Shown here: in pieces, positions 52,458 to 62,307 of the stretch
Layout of the letters: the number at the start of each line of letters is the position of its first letter
Position numbering within the stretch: the stretch's first letter is position 1
Assembly (NCBI RefSeq): GCF_003234965.1
Contig: NZ_QKVK01000001.1
Location: 763,937 to 827,936, forward strand
DNA length: 64,000 nucleotides
DNA from: Aestuariivirga litoralis
GTDB taxonomy: Bacteria > Pseudomonadota > Alphaproteobacteria > Rhizobiales > Aestuariivirgaceae
Direction: 5' to 3'
The notes under the pieces: model-generated
Told to the model about the DNA's origin: nothing
What the model saw: the letters and a program-made list of their open reading frames with translations, nothing else
The model's database searches: none
Made by a program: the position numbers and the translations under genes

Positions 52458-55400
52458 GCGGGCGATCCTTCCTGCGGTGCTGGCGGGGGCGGCGGCTGCT
52501 CTTCCCTGAGGATCTCCGCCTCGCGCTTCTGCCAGCCCTTCTTGAACAGGTAGAAGAAGATCGGCACGAAGAGCAGCGCCAGGGTGGAGGCGCCGACCAT
52601 GCCGCCGATGATGCCGGTGCCGATCGAGTGGCGCGCATTGGCGCCCGCCCCGGTGGCGATGGCCATGGGAATGGTGCCGAAGATGAAGGCGAGCGAGGTC
52701 ATGATGATGGGGCGGAGCCGCAATTCGCCCGCCTCCACCGCGGCCTCGGTGACGGTCCTGCCCTCCTTCAGCTTCTCCACCGCGAACTCGACGATGAGGA
52801 TGCCGTTCTTGGCGGCAAGGCCCACCATGAGGAGAAGGCCGATCTGGAAATAGACGTCATTGTCGAGCCCGCGGCCATAGGTGGCGATGAGCGCGCCCAG
52901 AACGCCGAAGGGCACGGTGGTCATCACCGCGGCGGGCAGCGACCAGGATTCATACTGCGCGGCGAGGATGAGGAACACGAGGATGATGCCGAACATGAAC
53001 ACGATGGCCGATGAATTGCCCGCCTCCTCCTGCGAATAGGCAAGGCCCGACCAGCCATAGGTATAGCCCTGCGGCAGCACGTCGGCCGCCACGTCCTTCA
53101 TCGCCTGCAGCGACTGGCCGGAGGAATAGCCGGGTGCGGCGTCGCCCGTGATCTGCGCCGCCTGGAAGCCGTTGAAATGCGACACCAGCGTGGGTGCGGG
53201 CTCGTAGTCGAGCGTCACCAGTGCCGAGAGGGGCACCTGCTGGCCCTTGTCGCCGGTCACATAGGCCGTGGTCAGGTCAGCGGGTGTCGCGCGATATTGC
53301 GAGTCGGCCTGCACGATGACGTTCCACACCCGGTTCAGTTCGGTGAACTGGCTCACCGTGGCCGAGCCGAACAGCGACTGGATGGTGAAGTAGAGGTCGC
53401 CCAGCGGCACGCCCAGCAGCAGCGCCTTGTCGCGGTCGATGTTGAGCTTCAACTGCTGCCCGGTGGCGCGGTAGCCGGTCGACAGCCCCGCCAGTTCCGG
53501 CCGCTGCTTCGCCGCCGCCATGAATTTCTGGGTGACGTCCTGCAGTTCCGCCGCCGTCTGGTCGCCGGTGCTCATGAGCCAGAAGTCGAAGCCCGCCTGG
53601 GTGCCAAGCCCGGGGATCGAGGGCGGGTTGATGGCCAGCGTGAAGGCCTTGTCGATGCTTCCCGCCTTGGCCATGAAGCGCTTGATCACCGCATCGGCCG
53701 AAAGGTCGGGAGTCGGACGCTGCTCGAAGGGTTTCAGCTGCACCCACATGGTGCCGTAGTTGTTGCGGTACTGGCTGTCGACGAGCGAATAGCCGGCAAT
53801 CGAGATGCGGTAGAGCACCGCCGGGTCGTCGGCGAACATCTTGTCGATGTGCTGCGCCATGTCCTGGGTGCGGTCGAGGCTCGCGGCGTCCGGCAGGGCA
53901 TAGATGGTCAGCACATAGCCCTGGTCCTCGTTGGGCACGAAGCTCGTCGGCAGCACGCGGAACAGGTCGACCGTGAAATAGATCATGCCGCCGAACACCA
54001 GGAGGCCGGCGAGCCAGCCGCGGATGCCCAGCGCGATGGTCTTGCCATAGCCCTTCTCCAGCTTCTTGAAGCCGGCGTTGAACCAGGCGAAGGGCCCGCG
54101 CTGCACCGGCTTGCCGGGCTTCAGGAACAGGGCGGCCATGGCGGGCGTCACGGTGAGCGCCACGAAGCCCGAGATCGCCACCGAGACCGCGATGGTGATG
54201 GCGAACTGCTTGTAGAGCTGTCCCGTCGGGCCGCTGATGAAGGCCGCCGGCACGAACACCGCCGCCAGCACCAGCACCGTGGCGATGACCGGGCCCGTCA
54301 CCTCCGCCATGGCCTTGTGCACCGCCGCCTGCGGGTCGTGCCCGCCTTCCTCGATGTTGCGCGTGGCGTTCTCGATCACCACGATGGCGTCGTCGACCAC
54401 CAGGCCGATGGCCAGCACCAGCCCGAACAGGGTGAGCAGGTTGAGCGAGAAGCCCAGCACCAGCATGCCGGCGAAGGTGCCGGTGATCGAGATGATGATC
54501 GCCGTGGTGGCAATCGCCGAGGCGCGCACGCTCTGCAGGAAGACATACATCACGATGATCACCAGGATCAGCGCCTCGAACAGCGTCTTCACCACTTCCT
54601 TGATGGAGAGCCGCACGAAGTCGGTGGTGTCCAGCGCGATCGTGTAGTTGATGCCGGCGGGGAACAGCGGCTTGAGGTTCAGCAGCGTCTGGCGCACCTG
54701 GTTCGACACGTCGATGCCATTGGCGCCCGGCTGCTGGTAGACCACGATCAGCGCGGTGTTCTGGCCGTTGATCTGGTTGGTCGAGAGATATTGCTGGAAG
54801 CCCATCTCGGCGCGGCCGACGTCGCCCAGCCTGACGATGGCGCTGCCGTCGCCGCTGTTGGCTCGCAGGATCAGGTTCTCGTATTCCGACGGCTTGGTGA
54901 ACTGCTGCTGCACCGTCATCGGGAAGGTCTGCACCACCGGCTTGTCGTTGGGCGGCTGGCCGAGCTGGCCCGCGCCGATCAGCTGGTTCTGGTTCTTGAT
55001 GACATTGGCCACCTGCGGCGCCGAGATGCCGAGCGAGGCCATGCGGTTGGGGTTGAGCCAGATGCGCATCGCCTGGTTCGGGTCGCCGAACATGGTGGCC
55101 TGGCCCGCGCCGTCGATGCGCTGGATGGCGTTCAGCACCTGCAGGTTGGCGAAATTCGTCACATAGGTCAGCGGATAGCGCCCGGCATCGGCGGTGATGG
55201 CGATGATCATCAGCACGTTCGACGACTGCTGCTGCACGGTGACGCCATAGGTGTTGACCGAGGCCGGCAGCTGCGGCGTCGCCAGGTTGACGCGGTTCTG
55301 CACCAGAACCTGGGCAATGTCGGGGTCGACCGATTCCTTGAAATAGACGTTGATCGTCATCTGCCCCGACGCGGAACTCGTCGACGTCATGTACAGCATG

Positions 55401-55624
55401 TCGGGCACGCCGTTGATCTGCGCCTCGATGGGCGCTGCCACCGAGGCCGCCACCGTTTCGGCATTGGCGCCGGCATAGACGGTGGTCACCTGGATCTGCA
55501 CCGGCGCGATCGTCGGGTATTGCTGGATCGGCAGGCCGAATACCGAGATGCCGCCCACCATCACGATGATGATGCCGAGGACGGTGGCGAGAACCGGGCG
55601 CTTGATGAAGATGTCGGACAGCAT
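52454..55624 (-). CDS. RND (HAE1) multidrug efflux pump permease
   Basis: A 1056-residue inner-membrane pump of the AcrB class, proton-driven. The proton-relay aspartates lie in GLVVDDAIVVIENA (helix 4), and the N-terminal FIKRPVLATVLGIIIVMVGG is typical. Two large periplasmic loops (about 30-340 and 560-870) bind substrate and partners. Tripartite order adaptor-pump-channel is complete. Substrates are unknown, and no dedicated regulator gene is adjacent. Confidence 0.96.
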   Translation of the reverse strand: MLSDIFIKRPVLATVLGIIIVMVGGISVFGLPIQQYPTIAPVQIQVTTVYAGANAETVAASVAAPIEAQINGVPDMLYMTSTSSASGQMTINVYFKESVDPDIAQVLVQNRVNLATPQLPASVNTYGVTVQQQSSNVLMIIAITADAGRYPLTYVTNFANLQVLNAIQRIDGAGQATMFGDPNQAMRIWLNPNRMASLGISAPQVANVIKNQNQLIGAGQLGQPPNDKPVVQTFPMTVQQQFTKPSEYENLILRANSGDGSAIVRLGDVGRAEMGFQQYLSTNQINGQNTALIVVYQQPGANGIDVSNQVRQTLLNLKPLFPAGINYTIALDTTDFVRLSIKEVVKTLFEALILVIIVMYVFLQSVRASAIATTAIIISITGTFAGMLVLGFSLNLLTLFGLVLAIGLVVDDAIVVIENATRNIEEGGHDPQAAVHKAMAEVTGPVIATVLVLAAVFVPAAFISGPTGQLYKQFAITIAVSVAISGFVALTVTPAMAALFLKPGKPVQRGPFAWFNAGFKKLEKGYGKTIALGIRGWLAGLLVFGGMIYFTVDLFRVLPTSFVPNEDQGYVLTIYALPDAASLDRTQDMAQHIDKMFADDPAVLYRISIAGYSLVDSQYRNNYGTMWVQLKPFEQRPTPDLSADAVIKRFMAKAGSIDKAFTLAINPPSIPGLGTQAGFDFWLMSTGDQTAAELQDVTQKFMAAAKQRPELAGLSTGYRATGQQLKLNIDRDKALLLGVPLGDLYFTIQSLFGSATVSQFTELNRVWNVIVQADSQYRATPADLTTAYVTGDKGQQVPLSALVTLDYEPAPTLVSHFNGFQAAQITGDAAPGYSSGQSLQAMKDVAADVLPQGYTYGWSGLAYSQEEAGNSSAIVFMFGIILVFLILAAQYESWSLPAAVMTTVPFGVLGALIATYGRGLDNDVYFQIGLLLMVGLAAKNGILIVEFAVEKLKEGRTVTEAAVEAGELRLRPIIMTSLAFIFGTIPMAIATGAGANARHSIGTGIIGGMVGASTLALLFVPIFFYLFKKGWQKREAEILREEQPPPPPAPQEGSPA

Positions 55625-55635
55625 GCCTCAGCGCC

Positions 55636-56775
55636 TCACGGGGACGCTGCTGCGGCGAGCGGCTTGCCGGAGACGTCCGTCTTGGGCGCGAAGACCAGGC
55701 CGTCGACGATCACCTTCTCGCCGGGCTTCAGCCCCGAGGTGATGAACCAGTTGTCGCCCTGCCAGTCTCCGGGCTCCACCGGGCGGAACTCGGCCATGTT
55801 GTCCTTGTCGATCACCCACACGAAATGCCCCGTCTCGCCCTGGTGCACGGCGCGCTGCGGGATGAGGATGGCATTGGGCCGCGAGAAGCCCTTGACCCGC
55901 GCGGTGACATACTGGCTGGGCTTGAGAGCCGCGTCGGGGTTGTCGAAGGTGCCGCGGATCTGGAAGGTGCCGGTCTGCGGGTTGTAATAGGGCGCGGTGA
56001 AGGTCACCTTCGCCTGGTGCGGGAAAGTCTTGCCGTCGGGCAGGATCAGGTCGACGGTGATGTCATCCGTCGGCGGCCAGCTGAGCGTGCCGGCGAGCCT
56101 CTGGTTGCGAAGGTCGAGCAGCTGGTTTTCCGACAGGCTGAAGTTCACCCACATCGGCGTCACCAGCGACACCGAGGTGAGGTTGGCATTGGCCTGGCTG
56201 ATATAGGTGCCCACCATCTGGTTCGCCGCCGCGGCGAAGCCGTCGATCGGCGAGGGAATGATGGTGTAGGACAGGTTCAGCTTGGCGCGGTCCACCGTCG
56301 CCTGCGCCCCGTCCACCGTGGCGGAGGTCTCGTCGAAGCGGCCCTGCGCATCGTCGAGGTCCTTCTGCGACAGCGCGTTGAGCTTGGCCAGCGGCCGCAC
56401 CCGGGCAAGGTTGGCGCGCGCCACCTCGCGCGCCGCGATGTCGCGCTGCAGCGCCGCTTCCGCCTCCTGCAGCTCGGCGATCTGCGGCTTCTGGTCGAGC
56501 TTGAACAGCACGTCGCCGGCCTTCACCAGCGCGCCGTCGGCATAGTTCTGGCTGTCGAGGAAGCCATTGATGCGGGCGTAGATCTGCACCTGCTGCGAGG
56601 ACTGCGTCTGCGCCACGAAATCGAAGGTCACGGGCACGTCCTCGGCCTTCGTTTCCACGTAGGTGACCGGCACCGGCTGCTTTTTCGGCGCCTCCGTCTT
56701 CTTGTCGTCGCAGCCTGCCAGCAGCGCGACCAGCGCCAGCCCCAGCAGAACGGAGCGGCCTACGCCCGTTGCCAT
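55636..56775 (-). CDS. RND efflux periplasmic adaptor (membrane fusion protein)
   Basis: A 379-residue lipoprotein adaptor: lipobox LLAGCDD (Cys about 22), barrel-sandwich motif IYARINGFLDSQNYADGALVKAGDVLFKLD, helical hairpin (about 95-165), then beta-barrel with GTFQIRGTFDNPDAALKPSQYV. Joins the pump to the outer membrane channel. The 130 bp upstream contain an imperfect inverted repeat around 56794-56812 that could be an operator. Confidence 0.94.
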   Translation of the reverse strand: MATGVGRSVLLGLALVALLAGCDDKKTEAPKKQPVPVTYVETKAEDVPVTFDFVAQTQSSQQVQIYARINGFLDSQNYADGALVKAGDVLFKLDQKPQIAELQEAEAALQRDIAAREVARANLARVRPLAKLNALSQKDLDDAQGRFDETSATVDGAQATVDRAKLNLSYTIIPSPIDGFAAAANQMVGTYISQANANLTSVSLVTPMWVNFSLSENQLLDLRNQRLAGTLSWPPTDDITVDLILPDGKTFPHQAKVTFTAPYYNPQTGTFQIRGTFDNPDAALKPSQYVTARVKGFSRPNAILIPQRAVHQGETGHFVWVIDKDNMAEFRPVEPGDWQGDNWFITSGLKPGEKVIVDGLVFAPKTDVSGKPLAAAASP

Positions 56776-56905
56776 CCTACACCCCTTAACTTCACGTACA
56801 GGTCGTTCTACCCGCTCTTGCCGCGCGGTTGCAGCGCGAAGCGGGGCCGCGGGCGATTCAATCCACCGGATTCTTTCGCCGCAGGCCCCGCGTTCGCCTT
56901 CGGTT

Positions 56906-57685
56906 CTATTGCATGAACCAGCCGTGGCTCACCACCAGCGACTGGCCGGTATAGACGTTCGACGTGGCGCCGGCGAAGAACAGCACCGCATTGGCCACGT
57001 CGTCGACGGTGGTGAACTGGCCGTCCACAGTGTCCTTCAGCATCACCTTCGACACGACGTCGGCCTCGGAGATGCCGAGCGCCCTGGCCTGTTCGGGGAT
57101 CTGCTTTTCGACCAGCGGGGTCATCACGAAGCCGGGGCACACCACGTTGGCCGTCACATTGTGCTCCGCCCCTTCCTTGGCCAGCACGCGGGCAAGGCCC
57201 AAAAGGCCGTGCTTCGCCGTCACATAGGGCGCCTTCAGCTTCGAGGCCTCGTGCGAATGCACCGAGCCCATGTAGACGACGCGGCCGTAATTGGCCTTGT
57301 ACATGTACTTGAGGCAGGCCTTCGTCGTCAGGAAGGCGCCGTCGAGATGGATCGACAGCAGCTTCTTCCATTCCGCGAAGGGAAAATCCACCAGCGGATG
57401 CACGATCTGGATGCCGGCATTGGAGACGAGGATGTCCACCTTGCCATATTTGGCAACGGTATCGGCCACACCCTTCTCCACCTGGTCTTCATCCGTCACG
57501 TTCATGGCAACGGCGAAGGCCTGTCCGCCCTTCGCCTTGATCTCCTCCGCCGTGGCATTGGCCTGGTCGAGGTTCAGGTCGGCGATCACCGGAATGCCGC
57601 CGGCCTCAGCGTGGCGGAACGCGATCTCCTTGCCGATGCCGCTCGCCGCACCCGTGATGATCGCGACCCTGTCCTTCAGATCCAT
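56906..57685 (-). CDS. bdhA: 3-hydroxybutyrate dehydrogenase
   Basis: A 259-residue short-chain dehydrogenase oxidising D-3-hydroxybutyrate to acetoacetate with NAD+. Cofactor motif [13 protein letters not shown] motif SNAGIQ, catalytic Ser in [10 protein letters not shown] and YxxxK in YVTAKHG. The length, the C-terminal [12 protein letters not shown] and the upstream acetoacetate decarboxylase gene support this call over other SDRs. Third gene of the patatin-adc-bdhA operon, likely in polyhydroxybutyrate/ketone-body use. Confidence 0.93.
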   Translation of the reverse strand: MDLKDRVAIITGAASGIGKEIAFRHAEAGGIPVIADLNLDQANATAEEIKAKGGQAFAVAMNVTDEDQVEKGVADTVAKYGKVDILVSNAGIQIVHPLVDFPFAEWKKLLSIHLDGAFLTTKACLKYMYKANYGRVVYMGSVHSHEASKLKAPYVTAKHGLLGLARVLAKEGAEHNVTANVVCPGFVMTPLVEKQIPEQARALGISEADVVSKVMLKDTVDGQFTTVDDVANAVLFFAGATSNVYTGQSLVVSHGWFMQ

Positions 57686-57695
57686 GTTCTTTCTC

Positions 57696-58433
57696 CTACT
57701 TCAGATAATCATGCACCACCTTGCCCAGCCCCAGCGTCAGGTCGGCAAGGATGTGGGTGGCGGAAACGACTTCCAGCACCGGCAGCTCGGCTACCGGCGC
57801 CAGCGCGTGGTGGAACAGCTCGAGCTGGGCCGGCCCCGTCCACGCACCCTTGAGGTTGATGTCGGTGAGGTAATACTCCACGATCTCGCAGATGCGCGGG
57901 GTTCCGTCGACATGCGGAATGATCTTGAGGAGCCAGTTCGGCACCTCCATCGAGGCCTTCACCGCCGCGAGGTCGGCCTCGCGGTGCTTGTAGCCCATGG
58001 TGCCCACCGCCACCGGCAGCGGGCCATAGCGCAGCTCGCCGATCAGCGTGTCGGTCGCCACCTTCAGCTTGGGATTGGCGAGTTTCTTGGGGAAGCCCCA
58101 CAGCTCGCGCCCGCCGGCAATCGGCGGATGGTCGTCGAGGAACATGCAATGCGTGTAGCCGCCCTTGCGGCCTTCGAAGCTCACGGGGATCACCTGCCCG
58201 CTTTCGGTATAGTCGCCGAAGCCGGTCGAATCCGGCATGCGGATGAACTCGTATTTCACCAGCGGCTCGTCCACCTTCAGGGGCTCCGGCACCACGGCGC
58301 GCAGCTTCTCGATGTCGGTGCGGTAGGTGATGATCAGGTATTCGCGATTGTAGAACTTGTAGGGCCCGATCGGGTAGGCCGGGCTCGTCAGCGGCATGGC
58401 GAAGGCGCGGGCCTTGACGTCGTCTTGCTTCAT
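57696..58433 (-). CDS. adc: Acetoacetate decarboxylase
   Basis: Converts acetoacetate to acetone and CO2 through a Schiff base. The 245-residue protein has the active-site lysines in [15 protein letters not shown] (about 110-124) and the family opening [20 protein letters not shown]. With 3-hydroxybutyrate dehydrogenase 10 bp downstream it would link hydroxybutyrate and acetone levels. It may also drain acetoacetate during storage-polymer breakdown. Confidence 0.94.
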   Translation of the reverse strand: MKQDDVKARAFAMPLTSPAYPIGPYKFYNREYLIITYRTDIEKLRAVVPEPLKVDEPLVKYEFIRMPDSTGFGDYTESGQVIPVSFEGRKGGYTHCMFLDDHPPIAGGRELWGFPKKLANPKLKVATDTLIGELRYGPLPVAVGTMGYKHREADLAAVKASMEVPNWLLKIIPHVDGTPRICEIVEYYLTDINLKGAWTGPAQLELFHHALAPVAELPVLEVVSATHILADLTLGLGKVVHDYLK

Positions 58434-58453
58434 GATGGTCTCCTCGGAAAGGC

Positions 58454-59599
58454 TCAGGGTGTGGAGAAATCGAAGACCTGCACGCCCTCTTCGCGCGTCG
58501 GACGCTTCAGCACCTCCGGGTGCTGCATGGCGCGCAGGGCGTCGCGGTAGCCGGCCTCCCAGTGCTCCTCCATGGTGCGGCGGGAGAATTCGAAGTCCTT
58601 CGAAATCCCCTCATAGCTCCGCGTGTGGTAGATCAGCTGCACGATGTTGCAGATCTTGTCGTCGGCCTCCGCCGCCAGCAGCTTCACCTCGTCCGCATCG
58701 CGCAGCTTGGGCGGAATGTGCTTCAGCACCTCGGCCACCGCGAGGCGCAGCTTCTGGGCACGCTTGTACTGGTCGGTGGCGGCGCGCGTGCGGCTCGAAT
58801 AGCGGATGTCCTTCACGCGTGAATCCGCCTCGATCACGTCGCGCGGCAGCTCGCCCCTGGCACTCCACAGGTCGATCTGCAGCGCCAGCGTGTCGAGCCG
58901 CGGGCGCTGGTCGAGCATCCACTGCAGCGGCGTGTTGGACACGAGCCCGCCGTCCCAGTAGAACTCGCCATCGATCTCCACGGCCGGAAAGCCCGGCGGC
59001 AGTGCGCCCGAGGCGATCACGTGCTGGGGCCCGATCTTCGTCGTCGCATTGTCGAAATAGATGAAGTTGCCGGTCTTCACGTTGACGGCGCCGACGCCGA
59101 AATGCATCTCCTGCGCATTGATGCGGTCGAAATCGACGAGGCGTTCCAGCGTCTCCTTCAGCGCCGAGACGTCGTAGTAGCTCACCTCGCCTGCCTGTGT
59201 CGTCGGCAGGAAGGGCATCATCGGCGGGCGTGGCGCGAAGAAGCCGGGGGCACCCATCATCATGATGCCGAAGGCCCGCGTCTGGTTCAGCAGGCGGTGG
59301 GTGTGCTCGTCGAGGTTCTTGAGAAAGGGGTTGTAGGGCAGGCCGAAGGCGCCCAGCGGCGGTGCCGTCACCGTCTCCCAGAAGTCGCGCAGCCGCTCCA
59401 CCCGGCGCTCGGGCGCATTGCCGGCGATGATGGCGGAGTTGACGGCCCCGATCGAGATCCCGGCGACCCAGTCCGGATGCACCTTGCCCTCGGCCATCGC
59501 CTGGTAGACGCCCGCCTGGTAGGACCCCAGTGCACCCCCACCCTGCAGCAGCAGGGCGACGCGCTCGAAGGGAAGGTGGTGGGCGGACCGGCGGGCCAT
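58454..59599 (-). CDS. Patatin-like phospholipase
   Basis: A 381-residue lipid or polymer hydrolase with a Ser-Asp dyad: oxyanion-hole [12 protein letters not shown], nucleophile in GISIGAVNS, and catalytic Asp in [16 protein letters not shown]3734-like C-terminal part (about 210-380) follows. The same gene often precedes adc and bdhA; it could release acyl groups or attack storage granules, but the substrate is unproven. MARRSAH at 59599 is chosen; an in-frame ATG at 59680 adds a weak N-terminus. Confidence 0.9.
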   Translation of the reverse strand: MARRSAHHLPFERVALLLQGGGALGSYQAGVYQAMAEGKVHPDWVAGISIGAVNSAIIAGNAPERRVERLRDFWETVTAPPLGAFGLPYNPFLKNLDEHTHRLLNQTRAFGIMMMGAPGFFAPRPPMMPFLPTTQAGEVSYYDVSALKETLERLVDFDRINAQEMHFGVGAVNVKTGNFIYFDNATTKIGPQHVIASGALPPGFPAVEIDGEFYWDGGLVSNTPLQWMLDQRPRLDTLALQIDLWSARGELPRDVIEADSRVKDIRYSSRTRAATDQYKRAQKLRLAVAEVLKHIPPKLRDADEVKLLAAEADDKICNIVQLIYHTRSYEGISKDFEFSRRTMEEHWEAGYRDALRAMQHPEVLKRPTREEGVQVFDFSTP

Positions 59600-59656
59600 G
59601 CGAAACTCCTCTGCCACAAACCTGCGGACCGCGTCCGCCCCGGGCAGGGTCGTTCT

Positions 59657-59675
59657 ATGCAGCAACCTGCTGCAT
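59657..59675. promoter_or_regulatory. TGC-rich palindrome upstream of the patatin-adc-bdhA operon
   Basis: ATGCAGCA-ACC-TGCTGCAT is a perfect 8-bp inverted repeat, 58 bp before the patatin start. TGC-rich sites are known targets of the PHB-responsive repressor PhaR in alphaproteobacteria; that identity is inferred only. Confidence 0.45.
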
Positions 59676-59772
59676 GTCACACATTACCGACGGTTGCCGC
59701 CCGGTTCGCGCACCATACTGCAACACGGACGTGAATCAACGGCCCGCCGCAACCCCGTGGCGCGGTGCCGCA

Positions 59773-60423
59773 TCAGCGGATGCGCGGGAAGACCAGCTCC
59801 GGCCTGTAGCTCTTGAAGCTCTCGAGCTTCTGGGCGTTGCATTCCCTCTGCCAGCGGCTGCCCTGCACCACGCCGGAAACGCAGCGGTACTTGGCGCGAT
59901 AGGCATCGGTCGCCGCATTCTCCTCGATCGCCACTGCCGCGAGGCCCACTACCGTGCCGCCCTGCCGCTCGACGAGGCGGATGGCGCCATCCATGGTGCC
60001 GCCGGTCTCGACCCACTGGTCGACGAGCAGCACCTTGGTGCCCTTCGCGAAGGCGGGTGTCCGCATCTCCATGTCCTGGGTGCGGCCGGAGTAGTTGGAG
60101 AAGCTCACCTTGTCGGTGTCCACACAGAGCTTGCCCGCCTTGCGGATCGGCAGGAAGCCGACGCCGAGCCTGGTGGCCAGCGCCGAGCCGAGCACGAAGC
60201 CCATGGCGTCGAGCCCGCCGACCACGTCGATGGTCAGCCCCTTGAGGTCCGCCACGAGATCGTCGAGCAGGTCATGGAAGGCCTCGCCATTGATGTAGAT
60301 CGAGGTCGGGTCGAGCCAGGCGAATTTCGGCCCCTTGGTATTGGGCGCCATGAGGTTGAGGTACCAGCGGTCATCGCGCGGGCCCTTCTCGTCGGCGGTG
60401 CTGCGGCTGTGGACTGCGCTCAT
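59773..60423 (-). CDS. Phosphoribosyltransferase (adenine/orotate PRTase-like)
   Basis: A 216-residue type I PRTase fold. The PRPP loop is VLLVDQWVETGGTMDGA, in which the usual acidic pair before the loop is DQ rather than DD. VGGLDAMGFVLGSALATRLGVGF and the FLPIRKAGKL segment resemble adenine PRTase, and GLAAVAIEENA follows. The base or acceptor is not known. ATG 60423 overlaps the stop of the TIM-barrel gene (ATGA), so the two are translated together and probably act in one pathway. Confidence 0.85.
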   Translation of the reverse strand: MSAVHSRSTADEKGPRDDRWYLNLMAPNTKGPKFAWLDPTSIYINGEAFHDLLDDLVADLKGLTIDVVGGLDAMGFVLGSALATRLGVGFLPIRKAGKLCVDTDKVSFSNYSGRTQDMEMRTPAFAKGTKVLLVDQWVETGGTMDGAIRLVERQGGTVVGLAAVAIEENAATDAYRAKYRCVSGVVQGSRWQRECNAQKLESFKSYRPELVFPRIR

Positions 60424-61172
60424 GACTGGGCTCCATAGGTGCGGGTGAGTTTGAGAAGGCGGGCGAGCTTCGCGGGCTCGATGTTGTAGAAGTCGCCGTC
60501 GCGGTTGATGCCGGTGGCCACCATGAAGCCGTCGACGTCGGCCATGTAGAGATGCGCATTCTCCGGCGTGATGCCGGAGGCGAGCGTCATCGCCTCGTCC
60601 CCGATGGCGCGCCGGAAGGTCTCGATCTTGGAGAGGTCCACCGCCTTGCCGGTGGCGACACCCGAGGTGCACACCGCGTCCATGAAGCCGGTGGCGAGCC
60701 GTGCGGAATATTCATAATGTTCGGGCGCCACCTCGCGCTGCTTCTTGAAGCAGGTGCCGCCGGTATAGAGCCCGTCCCAGCCGGAGGCGGCCAGCGCCGC
60801 ATCGATCTCCTGCGCCTCCACCTGGTCGTCGCCTGAGCGGCGCTCGTCGATGCGCGCGTCATCCGCCCAATAGCCATCGACGGCCACGCCCTCGGCAGCC
60901 AGTTTCCCCAGCACCGGGAAGGCATCCCTGCCCGTCACCGCGAGGAAGTTGACGCCCATCCACAGCGCGGGAAAGCGCGCCCGCACATGAGCGATGATGG
61001 GGAGGAAGCGCTCCACCCCGAAATCATGGTTGATGAGGAAGCAGCCGGGGGCACCCTCCTCCACCAGAACGCGCACGTTGCGCGTGGCCTGGTCAGTGTC
61101 GGTCACGTGGATCACCGGCAGCACGGCCGGACCCACGGACTTGAACAGCTTGCGGAAATCGTCGCGTTTCAT
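60420..61172 (-). CDS. BtpA/SgcQ-like TIM-barrel protein
   Basis: A 250-residue protein with the repeated beta/alpha pattern of a TIM barrel (VLPVIHVTDTDQATRNVRVLVE, CFLINHDF, ALWMGVNFLAV, VDGYWADDARID, GWDGLYTGGTCF, LASGITPENAHLYMADVDGFMVATGIN). The best remembered match is the BtpA/SgcQ group, whose biochemistry is poorly known. It is divergent from a LysR gene 69 bp away and coupled to a phosphoribosyltransferase, which suggests salvage or turnover of a ribosylated compound. Confidence 0.65.
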   Translation of the reverse strand: MKRDDFRKLFKSVGPAVLPVIHVTDTDQATRNVRVLVEEGAPGCFLINHDFGVERFLPIIAHVRARFPALWMGVNFLAVTGRDAFPVLGKLAAEGVAVDGYWADDARIDERRSGDDQVEAQEIDAALAASGWDGLYTGGTCFKKQREVAPEHYEYSARLATGFMDAVCTSGVATGKAVDLSKIETFRRAIGDEAMTLASGITPENAHLYMADVDGFMVATGINRDGDFYNIEPAKLARLLKLTRTYGAQS

Positions 61173-61180
61173 GGCCCCGA

Positions 61181-61205
61181 AATTACGGCCTTGTACGAAT
61201 TACGG
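61181..61205 (+). promoter_or_regulatory. AATTACGG tandem repeat in the LysR divergent promoter
   Basis: AATTACGG occurs at 61181-61188 and 61198-61205, 17 bp apart, within the 69-bp region between the TIM-barrel gene and the LysR gene. ATTTATAAT just after (61207) is a candidate -10 region. LysR regulators commonly bind such divergent regions. Confidence 0.45.
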
Positions 61206-61241
61206 AAATTTATAATGATGATGCCAGCATAAGGAGGGGCA

Positions 61242-62141
61242 ATGCGGTCCATCAACCTTCCCACCGACCTGCTCAGGGCCTTCGTCAGCGTCATCGACCT
61301 CGGCGGCTACACCCGCGCGGCGGATGCGCTGGGCCGCACCCAGCCCGCCATCTCCCTGCAGATGAAGCGGCTGGAGGAACTGCTCGATGCCAAGCTCCTC
61401 GCGCATGAGGGCCGCGAGCTGAAGCTCACCGAACAGGGCGAGGCGCTCGCGCTCTATGCCCGCCAGCTGCTGCGGCTCAATGACGAGGCGGTGGCCCAGC
61501 TCAAGGGCCGCTCCGCCAAGGGACAGCTGCGTGTCGGCCTGCCCACCGACTTCTCCGTCTCCTTCCTGCAGGAGGCGATCGTGGGGTTCGCCGGCGAGCA
61601 GGCCAAGGTCACGCTGTCGATCACCTGCGACCTCTCGCGCAAGCTCCTCGACCTGCTCCATGCCGACGAGCTCGACATCGTCATTGCACTGCTTGCGCGC
61701 GAGAAAAACCCCTATCTGGTGCGCAGCTGGGAGGAGCGCCCGATCTGGGCCGTGGCCAGGGACTTCACCCTCAACAGGCAGGCGCCCGTGCCCCTCGTCA
61801 CCCACCCCGAGGGCTGCGAATACCGCCGCCGCATGACGGCGGCGCTGCGCGCCGAGGGCCGCGACTTCCGCGTCGCCTACACGACGCCCGACATTGGCGG
61901 GCTGCAGCGGGCGGTGAGCGCGGGGCTGGGCGTCACGGCACTCACCCGCAAGACGCTGCTCGCGGACATGCGCACGCTGAGCTCGCGGGACGGCTTCCCG
62001 GCCATGGAATCGATCCGCATCGGGCTGTTCTACAAGCACCAGCGCCTCTCCGGCGCCGGTCTCATGCTGGTTGATTCGCTCATCGCGCGGATGGACGAGG
62101 CTGCCGTTCCTGCCCCGTCCCGGGCAACCGCAGCGCGATAA
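61242..62141 (+). CDS. LysR-family transcription regulator
   Basis: A 299-residue LysR-type regulator: helix-turn-helix about 5-65 (LLRAFVSVIDLGGYTRAADALGRTQPAISLQMKRL) and a periplasmic-binding-protein-like effector domain (about 90-290). It diverges from the TIM-barrel/PRTase operon, its most likely target, and sits 166 bp before the binding-protein gene, another possible target. Confidence 0.93.
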   Translation: MRSINLPTDLLRAFVSVIDLGGYTRAADALGRTQPAISLQMKRLEELLDAKLLAHEGRELKLTEQGEALALYARQLLRLNDEAVAQLKGRSAKGQLRVGLPTDFSVSFLQEAIVGFAGEQAKVTLSITCDLSRKLLDLLHADELDIVIALLAREKNPYLVRSWEERPIWAVARDFTLNRQAPVPLVTHPEGCEYRRRMTAALRAEGRDFRVAYTTPDIGGLQRAVSAGLGVTALTRKTLLADMRTLSSRDGFPAMESIRIGLFYKHQRLSGAGLMLVDSLIARMDEAAVPAPSRATAAR

Positions 62142-62307
62142 GCGGGCATCATGCATCCATTAGCAGCATAAATTTCCCGAATGCCCGGGAGAGGACTAGC
62201 CTCTTTCATGACGCGCTGGACCTCGGCACCAAGACATGATGGCATGCGCAGTCAGGAGTGGGAAACAAACCGCCGGCAATCCTCCGGCTCCTAGGGAGAC
62301 AAGACGC

